DNA of 64,000 bases from the NCBI GenBank assembly GCA_037953625.1, contig CM075656.1, forward strand, positions 68,901,001 through 68,965,000, in the 5' to 3' direction. The position numbers and the translations under genes were made by a program. Below, piece after piece: positions 53,561-64,000 of the stretch. Under the pieces are notes generated by a model, which worked only from the letters and a program-made list of their open reading frames with translations, was not told the DNA's origin and did not search any database. Source of the DNA: Crotalaria pallida (taxonomy: Eukaryota > Streptophyta > Magnoliopsida > Fabales > Fabaceae). The stretch's first letter is position 1. Each line of letters begins with the position of its first letter.

Positions 53561-56500
53561 TCTGCCTAGAAAAGTACTCTAGACTTATTGACGTATCACC
53601 GTCATTGTCCTCCCCTAATGCAATCTCCTCCTAAGTATCCGTAGATACCTATGGTTTCTTCCTCTCCACTACTTCGATACGACACTCATACCTCACCGCA
53701 ATTGTTAATGTCTTTTAAAATCTTTTAAAGAATTTTAATTACGGCTTAGTCCTAATGATCGGCTCATCCTTGGTGCATCCCTTCAATGAGACCCGATCGC
53801 TAATCGTTCGCATCTAATCCCCCTAAAACTCATATACCAATCACTTGAATCTTCACAACATCATTGCATCATCTTTCTCTTTCTCATATCACAGCACATT
53901 ACTCTCATCAACATTAGCATCACTCTTTCAAGCCAATTGAAACTTAGCACGCCATCATTATCCTCTTTGCCAATTGTGATTCAGCAGCATCACTGGTGTC
54001 CCTTCTCGCCAATTCGGATTCAGCAGCATCAGCAACTCCTCTCGTTCGTTCCAAATTTCCAGTCGCCATCTACTTTTCTCACGATTCAATCTCATCATAA
54101 CTTGTCTATCTCCATTATTTATTCTCATTATTCAAATCCATTATTCTCTTCTTATCATTCTTAGCTTGTTACTTTCATAACTTCATTACTAACGCACAAT
54201 TAAATAATTCCCAACAATATCATATAAATACAACAAATAAACGAATCATAAGAAAATTAAATAATCCAGCATGAACAATCAGAAAACATAACATCATTTA
54301 TGATAAGCCAATCTCAGTCGTTCGGGTGGATAGCTAAACCAATCAAACACGTGCTATCACATACACCACTACGCTAAATGAGATTGGGGTCCAATCTTTG
54401 AGATGATTGGACACCTTAATATGTACCTAATTACCACGACGTCTTAAGGGAAAGCCCCTCTCTCACCTCGATGACGAACGTCCTATAGCTCTCCAAGGTT
54501 TCCCGATCATCTTTCCTCGCCTCTTATCCTCTCGTCCGTCGCTCAACTAAGACATTTTCCCGTGCATTAGAAATGAGTTTGATACATTCGTTGAATTCGT
54601 TTTGAAAACAATTTCTCTTTTTGAAAACTTGTTATCATTGTCCAAGATTTTCAAATTCAATTCAAATTCATGATTAAAACAGTTCTTAAGAAAAACTTTG
54701 AAAACAATTTAGAGACACTCCTTTATGCAATAAACTTCCTTAATTGAAAATGTTCATGTTATGAAAACATAATTTTTAAAACACTTATCAAAATGTAGGA
54801 ATTAAAGACAAAACTCTAGGATTATATTGACTAGTTCATAAAAATCCAAAACATTCATCATTCACTTTTTGGCAAAACACACGTAGGCTTAAGAAAACAA
54901 TTAATTGGATTACAACACTAACACACAAATTCAATTATGCACAGGAAGATAATTCATGCTTAATTTCTTAATTAAATCATGGCAAAAACCGAATTGTCTA
55001 TACTCAACATTTCCTAATTACTAATAATTTCTAAACCTTAAAATTATAGGATTTACATTATGAAAATTAATTCAATTAATTCTACCTATTCCTAGTCTCT
55101 AAGACCGAAAAGAATAAAAGAAATTAGCACATCATTGTATCAATCATATGATATTACAAACATAGAATTTAATCACTCTCATTAGTCATTTAAAAAGAAA
55201 AACCATTCTAAGCACCTACACATGCACTGACCGAGACATCCAAGTAAATCATGCAAAGATATAGCACATAATCAAAGACATAAAACAATGAAACCATTTT
55301 ATTTCTTCCAAGACTAAAACCGTAAGCATCATAGGGAAATTAAACAATTTCAATTTCGTTTTTATTAACTTAGTTCAAAGCAACAATCAAGGCCACAAAT
55401 TATTTCATGTATGCATCTTTATATTCCTAAATGAGACTAACCTTAGTCTACATGCAATTCAAATGATTATCAAGCACACTTCCCTATTTCCTATCTCTAG
55501 GCCGAATATCAGTATACATAAGACAAAATCTTAGTTCACTTTTCAAGGCACTAAAGACAATTAAAGCAAAGCAAGTCATATTACACCAACATGCATGAAT
55601 CATCATAAGATTTTCCTTAAACTTTTTATCAAAGCTCAAACTCGTAATTTTTCTAAAAATGAAAATTTGGATTATAACTTAATCTTCTAAAAGAGTAGCA
55701 TGCATGGACTTAAAATCATTAAATCTACTCCTAATACATACATGCACCCAATGATCAAGCACCAAAACACTTTTAGCACTCATGGCCGAATGGCCTTCAC
55801 ACCAACACAACAAGTATAAAACAAATCTTTAAATCAAATCATGCTCATAAAAATAAAAATCATTTTAAAGACCATTACCCTATTTATTTCTACTAGACCG
55901 AGATATACATAGAGGAAAAACTTAATTTCTTTACTTGAAAATTGACATGCAAACCTCAAAGTCCTTAACTTGTAAGGTAATGAACATGGGTTAAAACATG
56001 CACATACAAAGATCAACCAAAACCATTACAAGATCAACATGCAAAGCTAAAAATCCCTATTTTCTTCTCAAATAAACTTAGATCATGAAATTGTTTATCA
56101 AACATTCACATATATACACATAGGTCACGGTTTGAGCACAAGAGTTTAACATGCAAGACATAAATTCTTCATTTTGTCATCAATAAAGCCTAGATCATAA
56201 ATTATTTACCAAATCCTTTCAATAAAAACCTCATAGGTCACGGTTTTGGAGAAGAAATCAACATGCAAGGGGTTTCATTTTAGTTTTCATAAAGATCTCA
56301 AGTAGTGATTTAGATTCTTTAAGAGTTGGTTTAGAAAATCACCATGATCTACCTAATGAAGACATAACCGAAGCTTAAAGATTCCATGAGTTCACATATT
56401 TACAAATCGAATTAAAAGTCCATAGTTGCACTCACCTCTCAAGCTATAAAAACAAACATGCAATGAAAAGAGAAGAAAGAAAAATTACAAGACCAAAAGA

Positions 56501-57674
56501 AAATCCTAATTCTCATGGTTTTCTTCTTGATCCTCGAATAACCTACCAAGGAATTGAGTCTTCTAGCTTCTAAGGTTCTTGATCTCCAAAGAAAGTTCAA
56601 AGTCTTGGCCTAAGTCTCCTTCCTCTTCCTTTGGGTTCTCACGGCCACCTCCTCTCTTCTCCTCTCTCTCTTTTCTTTTCTAAGGGTGTGTTGGTCCCTT
56701 AGAAATGTTTGAGTGGTGTTTGTGAAGGAAATGAAAAAAGTAAGGAAATGAATTAAGGCAAGGGTTGGATATAAGGGCACCGAAGTTGCCTCCTTTGCCC
56801 TTGGAATGGGTTTCGGCCAAGGCATCAATTAGGAGGGTAGTTTTGGGTTTCTAAAAGTTTGCATGGGAAGGGTTCAATCAAAGGAAACAAAGTGAATAGG
56901 CTAGGGCTAGACTTCATCATGCATGGTCATTTCAAGACTCCTATTTTCTACTCACTCACTCCACTTGTTGGTTCCTCATGTCATCCTAATATTTCCTTAC
57001 CCCAAACACACACACATCACCGTAGCAACACACACATGCACACACATCATGCATTTTCATTTTCTTTTCTACTCTCATTTATTTAAGACATTAAAATCAT
57101 GCAAATATTTTCAACACACATACACACAAAACCGTAGCACCATTCACACCTATATACACACATTTATTTTTCAAACAACATTCACAAACAAACACATGTT
57201 ACATTACTATACACCATAGATTAATTTCATGTCATGGCAATTTGTTTAATTCCTTACAAGGACACATTTTATTGTAAAGAAAACTTAAACTTTTTCAAAG
57301 TAAAACAATCATCTACATAACACATACAAACAATTAAAGTCTCCAAATAACCTTCTAAAAATCAAGCTTTTATACAAATAAGAATTTTCCAAAAGACAAA
57401 TTTATTTAAAGTCTTCAACTTCCAAAAATTATTATTTCTCAAAAATTTCGTCCTTCACAATTTTCAAAAATAATTTTGTAAATCAAATCAAAAATTCAAA
57501 AGATCACACTTTCAAAGTTCACAAATCCAAAAATGCAAATTTATTCCATAAAGAAATTCACTTTTTAATAAAATCAGAAATCCTCTTTAGAAAATCCTTT
57601 TTGGAAAACAAAAATTCAAGGTTTATTTTTGACGAATTCATTTACGCACGTACGGGAAAATGCGGGGCGTTACA

Positions 57675-57711
57675 TTCTCCCCAACTTAAAGATTTCTCGT
57701 CCTCGAGAAAT
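57675..57711 (-). promoter_or_regulatory. Polypurine tract and pre-PPT hairpin of the LARD
   Basis: The minus strand reads TAAGTTGGGGAGAA next to the LTR. Upstream of it lies ATTTCTCG-AGGA-CGAGAAAT (57692-57711), nearly the same as in the Tekay-like element. Confidence 0.85.
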
Positions 57712-59354
57712 GCTGAGCGAACCTGGGCTATGGACGCATAACTCCTTTAAATGCTCCCTTTATTTTCTAACTGCAATAATCGATGCAAACATCCGCGGTC
57801 GCGAATTGTCCATCTACTATCCTTTCGGCTAATCAAAGGGATTACTTTTTAACAACAAACGGAATGGGGTTCGAACAATATAGGCTTCACGGAAAGCAAA
57901 AGAAATAAGAGGTTCAAGATATCTGAACAATATCCAAACATAACAGGGTCAGACTTATTTGGATCAAGACTCTACTACTGCGTAGGGTTAAGTTCTTCCT
58001 CATCAGTTTAAGCCTAGTCAAGCTATTTTCTAACGTCTCACGCCTTTACTTGCTCCCCAACTTGAATAAATCATACCTCCACGCACTACCTGTTGATCAC
58101 AACTTACCCTCTAAGACTCTCTTCCTTCATCATACTTCGATCGGTTTTACACAATTTCTCACTACTTGACCCCAATCTAACTCCCAATTGTCTCACACTT
58201 CATTATTATTATCCAACTTCTAAGACCACCATCTCATCTTCCCGTCTTAATTGCTATTAATCCTCAAGAAATACACACCATTGCACTCCTTATTCCTAAA
58301 TACTTAATCATACAACTTAGTCATCCTAAACCTTTTACCAACTTTTCTATCTACCACGAGTTCCACACCATCCACACTCTTTCAATTCAGAGACCTATTA
58401 CCTCTCAAAATATCAAGCCTTAACTCTTCATTCTAACTTTGGGTCACACCTAAGGGTTCTAATCATGAGTTCCACCACTTCATTGATTCAACCTTACCAC
58501 ATTATCACCTATTCTCCTCTTTCTAACCGCTCTCCTTCCGTAAATCAACACACTTAGGGACTCAGGTTCTACATATTCTCTCAGATCCCCCCCTTTGCTT
58601 AGCACCATACAGACCACCCTTTTGGACCAATTTACCCTCGAAATTCTAATTTCTACTTATCCCGAATAACTCATCACCTCTCTACAACCCTAAAGAGTAC
58701 TCTTACCTTCCCCAAGGCTCATACTTCTTTCTCTTTATGTCAACTAATCCTCAATTTTCCTTAGCACTTACAATCCTCGCCTCATGGTACTTCGCTTTTC
58801 ACCGTCTAAGCTAAGAATACTTGTATGTCGGATGCCGGATATCAAGGTCTCACATTTTCAATAAGGCTTTAGGAAGAACAAATATTTGGCCAAGGTCAAA
58901 GGGAAACTTGGGTTCATCTGTGTTCTTAACAATTTATCAAGTTTCTTTGACAAAACAAGGGTTAAAATTCTCGGATTCAAGCTATTTCAAACATCTTGCC
59001 AAAGCAATTTGGCAAAACTTGGGATTCTCACGAAGAAAGTTTCAACAAAGGAGAATTCTAGTCACAAGACAAGATCTCGGGTTAATGGTTTAAAAAGGTT
59101 ATTCTAGACAAAAAGAGGTTTACAGCAGAAAGAAGTTCAATTAAGAAGGTTTGAATCACCAGCTGACGTCTCATGATAGCACCGAGTACTACTCCCGGAT
59201 GCTGTGGTGAACAGGAACTAACACCTTCCAGAACTGCTTCGATACATACCTAGCGTTCCTATGTTTGTCTACTGCTATCCTATTACTAGCGCACACTCAG
59301 AGTCACGCGGTAGAGTATGCAAGTCCACACGCAAGAGTTCTCAAAGCAATCACC
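57712..59354 (-). other. Internal region of the LARD, non-coding
   Basis: No zinc knuckle, DSG protease, YxDD or DDE motif is found in any frame. The longest frames (for example 58821-59093 plus) have no resemblance to known families. It presumably holds packaging and priming signals only. Confidence 0.6.
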
Positions 59355-59366
59355 GCTCTGATACCA
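59355..59366 (-). promoter_or_regulatory. Primer binding site of the LARD, tRNA-iMet type
   Basis: The minus strand reads TGGTATCAGAGC, four bases from the LTR end at 59371. The same tRNA is used by the copia and Tekay-like elements here. Confidence 0.9.
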
Positions 59367-59370
59367 CAAC

Positions 59371-62300
59371 TGTAACACCCCGATTTGACAACTTGAAAAC
59401 GATAATCATTTTAAGTGAAATTTAGGGCCATTTTTAAATTTTTTTTTTAAATGATGTGCAAGATGAGAACACCTCTATTTGCAAAACATAGTTATATTTC
59501 AAAACTCTTGTTCTCATGATGTACGACCTCCTTCAAGTTCCAAACCGGGATGTCACAAGACACCACGCTTCGAAACTCATTTTCCAAAACATTAGTTAAA
59601 TAGAATAGCCCATCTGATTTCATGTCAAGATATCAATGCAGAGATTAACTTGTTGGGGTTACAGCAGGACGTCACCAGGTTGCTAAGAACTCATAGTGGA
59701 TTACATACTCAAAAGGAAAATTACCTACTCCCTAGTCATATTCATAATTCTTCCCTAATCTTGTCATCTCATGTTGCTCTGCTACCTGTCTTCATCATCT
59801 GCCAATAGCTCCTTGGGGCTAAAGATCCAGCTCTCATCACTGAGATAATCCTCGGGATCATCCTCTGACCAAAGGTCAGGATCCTCCTCCTCGGCCTCTT
59901 CAGGAAGCTCCACCTCAGCATCATCTGCCTCACAATCCGTCTCCTCCTCCGCAGCAGCATCCTCTTCTTCTAACTCAGCCCTTCTACGCGGAATCTCTAT
60001 GTAAAACATCTCAGAAACAGACATAATGTTGTTGGCACCTCTTCGGGGAGTAGCTCCTATCTCCCGCATCAGCTGATACCGTACCATATTGGCCATCTAA
60101 AATCCGTACAATTTTATACAAGACAGAATAGAAATGATAGAGAGAGTGAGCAACCCAAAACGGCAATGTCGACTATGTGGAATTACATCAGGTAAATATT
60201 AAGACAAAATAAATCTAAAGGAAAACCTAAATCCAACAATAGCATAAGGTAAATCAAGACAACACATATAACTATCATGATGTACACATACATAATCACT
60301 CAATTATTCATTCCAATATTTGTAAGCTCAATACAATCACATCCTTCACCATGATACTTTTCTTCCATTCTCTCTCATTCTTCGTTCTCAACTCATCAAA
60401 TGTTTTAAGGGTATTCATATCCACCTCCATTCTCAAACCTTATCCAACTCTTGGTATTAGCATTATCATTATCATTATTATTATGATCATTGCTATACTT
60501 ATCTTTGGAACATCTTGGTTATTAAGTATTATCAATTCGATTAGCATCAATGATGAGGGGGAAACATCATTGAGCTCACACACGTTTACATCTCCTCGGT
60601 CAACCTCCCAACCTAGTCGGAAGCAAACAGGAGTACAGGACCTTTACCACGCGGGCACGACAGCTGTCTCACACATAAATGGTCCCAGACCAGGAGGATC
60701 TCGTCCTCAAATCATTTCAATAATAACAAGGCTCACTGTCCACGCAGTGGCAAAACACAATGCCCTGTTCCAGTCCCTCTCACTGTTCTCGATTTGCAAT
60801 CTAGGGGGCGACGGTACTTATTCTAGTTTCGAAAGCAGAACTTGCCACGACATTGGACCCAGTCCCCACCACGTTAGTGCGCCACTTGTGGGATTTTTCC
60901 GCCTAGAAAAGTACTCTAGACTTATTGACGTATCACCGTCATTGTCCTCCCCTAATGCAATCTCCTCCTAAGTATCCGTAGATACGTATGGTTCCTTCCT
61001 CTCCACTACTTCGATACGACACTCATACCTCACCGCAATTGTTAATGTCTTTTAAAATCTTTTAAAGAATTTTAATTACGGCTTAGCCCTAATGATCGGC
61101 TCATCCTTGGTGCATCCCTTCAATGAGACCCGATCGCTAATCGTTCGCATCTAATCCCCCTAAAACTCATATACCAATCACTTGAATCATCACAACATCA
61201 TTGCATCATCTTTCTCTTTCTCATATCACAGCACATTACTCTCATCAACATTAGCATCACTCTTTCAAGCCAATTGAAACTTAGCACGCCATAATTATCC
61301 TCTTTGCCAATTGTGATTCAGCAACATCACTGGTGTCCCTTCTCGCCAATTCGGATTCAGCAGCATCAGCAACTCCTCTCGTTCGTTCCAAGTTTCCAGT
61401 CGCCATCTACTTTTCTCACGATTCAATCTCATCATAACTTGCCTCTCTCCATTATTTATTCTCATTATTCAAATCCATTATTCTCTTCTTATCATTCTTA
61501 GCTTGTTACTTTCATAACTTCATTACTAACGCACAATTAAATAATTCCCAACAATATCATATAAATACAACAAATAAACGAATCATAAGAAAATTAAATA
61601 ATCCAGCACGAACAATCAGAAATCATAACATCATTTATGATAAGCCAATCTCAGTCGTTCGGGTGGATAGCTAAACCAATCAAACATGTGCTATCACATA
61701 CACCACTACGCTAAATGAGATTGGGGTCCAATCTTTGAGATGATTGGACACCTTAATATGTACCTAATTACCACGGCGTCTTAAGGGAAAGCCCCTCTCT
61801 CACCTCGATGACGAACGTCCTATAGCTCTCCAAGGTTTCCCGATCATCTTTCCTCGCCTCTTATCCTCTCGTCCGTCGCTCAACTAAGACATTTTCCCGT
61901 GCATTAGAAATGAGTTGGATGCATTCGTTGAATTCGTTTTGAAAACAATTTCTCTTTTTGAAAACTTGTTATCATTGTCCAAGATTTTCAAATTCAATTC
62001 AAATTCATGATTAAAACAGTTCTTAAGAAAAACTTTGAAAACAATTTAGAGACACTCCTTTATGCAAATAAACTTCCTTAATTGAAAATATTCATGTTAT
62101 GAAAACATAATTTTTAAAACACTTATCAAAATGCAGGAATTAAAGACAAAACTCTAGGATTATATTGACTAGTTCATAAAAATCCAAAACATTCATCATT
62201 CACTTTTTGGCAAAACACACGTAGGCTTAAGAAAACAATTAATTGGATTACAACACTAACACACAAATTCAATTATGCACAGGAAGATAATTCAAGCTTA

Positions 62301-64000
62301 ATTTCTTAATTAAATCATGGAAAAAACCGAATTGTCTATACTCAACATTTCCTAATTACTAATAATTTCTAAACCTTAAAATTATAGGATTTACATTATG
62401 AAAATTAATTCAATTAATTCTACCTATTCCTAGTCTCTAAGACCGAAAAGAATAAAAGAAATTAGCACATCATTGTATCAATCATATGATATTACAAACA
62501 TAGAATTTAATCACTCTCATTAGTCATTTAAAAAGAAAAACCATTCTAAGCACCTACACATGCACTGACCGAGACATCCAAGTAAATCATGCAAAGATAT
62601 AGCACATAATCAAAGACATAAAACAATGAAACCATTTTATTTCTTCCAAGACTAAAACCGTAAGCATCATAGGGAAATTAAACAATTTCAATTTCGTTTT
62701 TATTAACTTAGTTCAAAGCAACAGTCAAGGCCACAAATTATTTCATGTATGCATCTTTATATTCCTAAATGAGACTAACCTTAGTCTACATGCAATTCAA
62801 ATGATTATCAAGCACACTTCCCTATTTCCTATCTCTAGGCCGAATATCACTATACATAAGACAAAATCTTAGTTCACTTTTCAAGGCACTAAAGACAATT
62901 AAAGCAAAGCAAGTCATATTACACCAACATGCATGAATCATCATAAGATTTTCCTTAAACTTTTTATCAAAGCTCAAACTCATAATTTTTCTAAAAATGA
63001 AAATTTGGATTATAACTTAATCTTCTAAAAGAGTAGCATGCATGGACTTAAGATCATTAAATCTACTCCTAATACATACATGCACCCAATGATCAAGCAC
63101 CAAAACACTTTTAGCACTCATGGCTGAATGGCCTTCACACCAACACAACAAGTATAAAACAAATCTTTAAATCAAATCATGCTCATAAAAATAAAAATCA
63201 TTTTAAAGACCATTACCCTATTTATTTCTACTAGACCGAGATATACATAGAGGAAAAACTTAATTTCTTTACTTGAAAATTGACATGCAAACCTCAAAGT
63301 CCTTAACTTGTAAGGTAATGAACATGGGTTAAAACATGCACATACAAAGATCAACCAAAACCATTACAAGATCAACATGCAAAGCTAAAAATCCCTATTT
63401 TCTTCTCAAATAAACTTAGATCATGAAATTGTTTATCAAACATTCACATATATACACATAGATCACGGTTTGAGCACAAGAGTTTAACATGCAAGACATA
63501 AATTCTTCATTTTGTCATCAATCAAGCCTAGATCATAAATTATTTACCAAATCCTTTCAATAAAAACCTCATAGGTCACGGTTTTGGAGAAGAAATCAAC
63601 ATGCAAGGGGTTTCATTTTAGTTTTCATAAAGATCTCAAGTAGTGATTTAGATTCTTTAAGAGTTGGTTTAGAAAATCACCATGATCTACCTAATGAAGC
63701 CATAACCGAAGCTTAAAGATTCCATGAGTTCACATATTTACAAATCGAATTAAAAGTCCATAGTTGCACTCACCTCTCAAGCTATAAAAACAAACATGCA
63801 ATGAAAAGAGAAGAAAGAAAAATTACAAGACCAAAAGAAAATCCTAATTCTCATGGTTTTCTTCTTGATCCTCGAATAACCTACCAAGGAATTGAGTCTT
63901 CTAGCTTCTAAGGTTCTTGATCTCCAAAGAAAGTTCAAAGTCTTGGCCTAAGTCTCCTTCCTCTTCCTTTGGGTTCTCACGGCCACCTCCTCTCTTCTCC
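59371..64000 (-). repeat. 5' LTR of the LARD-like element (cut by window)
   Basis: It matches 52019 to about 56665 closely. It ends CAAATCGGGGTGTTACA on the minus strand next to the primer site. About 1 kb of its outer part lies outside the window. Confidence 0.88.
59782..60096 (-). CDS. Acidic LTR-encoded ORF, 104 codons (copy 2)
   Basis: It is the same length and frame as copy 1, with three replacement changes (P to S, F to S, E to K) and one silent change that I can see. That ratio gives no sign of purifying selection since insertion. In this 5' LTR the ORF is on the transcribed strand of the element, about 410-725 bp from the LTR end. Whether it lies inside the transcript depends on the start site, which I cannot place. 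Confidence 0.45.
   Translation of the reverse strand: MANMVRYQLMREIGATPRRGANNIMSVSEMFYIEIPRRRAELEEEDAAAEEETDCEADDAEVELPEEAEEEDPDLWSEDDPEDYLSDESWIFSPKELLADDEDR

Larger units (their letters stand above)
52019..57674 (-). repeat. 3' LTR of the LARD-like element
   Basis: On the minus strand it begins TGTAACGCCCCGC and ends CGGGGTGTTACA. It contains the acidic ORF at 52445-52759, a GC-richer hairpin region (53270-53560) and long AT-rich sequence with words such as GGTCACGGTTT. Apart from a diverged patch near 52230-52335 it is nearly identical to the other LTR. Confidence 0.88.
52019..64000 (-). mobile_element. Non-autonomous LTR element with 5.66-kb LTRs (LARD-like)
   Basis: Two very similar LTRs (52019-57674 and 59371 to beyond the window) surround a 1696-bp internal region. 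The polypurine tract next to 57674 and the primer site next to 59371 both show minus-strand orientation. No gag or pol motif is present in the internal region, so the element depends on a partner. Its 3' end (hairpin, purine tract) resembles the Tekay-like element at 23554. The upstream (5') end is cut by the window. Confidence 0.85.

Noticed and set aside
53014..53634. 206-codon plus-strand ORF in the LARD LTR, with a copy at 60351-60971
   Set aside because: It is antisense to the element, and the two copies differ by several replacements (including S to A, P to L, W to S, G to D, C to R). The protein is low in family character, and the frame overlaps the hairpin-rich segment. Its survival reflects LTR similarity, not selection.

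Overview
This is plant nuclear DNA, from a eudicot and possibly a legume (the legume guess rests only on the look of the small repeats). It is built almost entirely of nested transposable elements. The one ordinary host gene I can support is an intronless F-box gene at 20315-21304. No bacterial features, CRISPR arrays, rRNA or functional tRNA genes are visible.

Layout. (1) 1-19009: the 3' part of an old plus-strand Ty3/gypsy element of the Tat type. Its pol has a frameshift and two in-frame stops. On the opposite strand, between pol and the 3' LTR, it carries a long antisense gene of three exons (7084-3671) for a plant-mobile-domain protein with a coiled-coil tail, and this gene has no visible breaks. 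(2) 7380-17490: a minus-strand Ty1/copia element of Sirevirus type with two LTRs, gag, pol, an env-position ORF, three polypurine-like tracts and a TTTTG target duplication. It sits inside the Tat 3' untranslated region. (3) 19163-20215: a Stowaway-like MITE and two adjacent tRNA-derived SINE copies just upstream of the F-box gene. (4) 22590-23130: two small MITEs. (5) 23554-38917: a young plus-strand chromovirus (Tekay/Del-like), complete with TATAG target duplications. Its 5.3-kb LTRs are longer than its 4.7-kb internal region. (6) 39114-43330: a Mutator-like MITE with a 10-bp duplication, a short retroposon with a 17-bp duplication, and further TIR elements. (7) 44392-48470: a palindrome cluster, then one LTR and part of the internal region of a minus-strand chromovirus-like element. 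(8) 49024-51614: a Tourist-like MITE split by a 2.3-kb solo LTR. (9) 52019 to beyond 64000: a minus-strand non-autonomous element with 5.66-kb LTRs, a 1.7-kb internal region without gag or pol, and a 104-codon acidic ORF inside each LTR.

The most unusual signals are structural. The U3 of the Tekay-like element holds about a dozen stem-loops that share a six-base loop (TCGTAG or TCGGAG), while their stems differ and stay paired. A different hairpin array with its own shared loop lies in the unrelated solo LTR. Three chromovirus-like elements have a hairpin with an NGGA loop just 5' of the polypurine tract, with stems that differ but pair. Palindromic arrays built on TTAATCGATTAA or TACTCGAGTA recur in copia and gypsy LTRs and just upstream of the copia env-position ORF.

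Limits: everything was read by eye. LTR identities are estimates, family names come from motifs, and no alignment, folding or database search was run.
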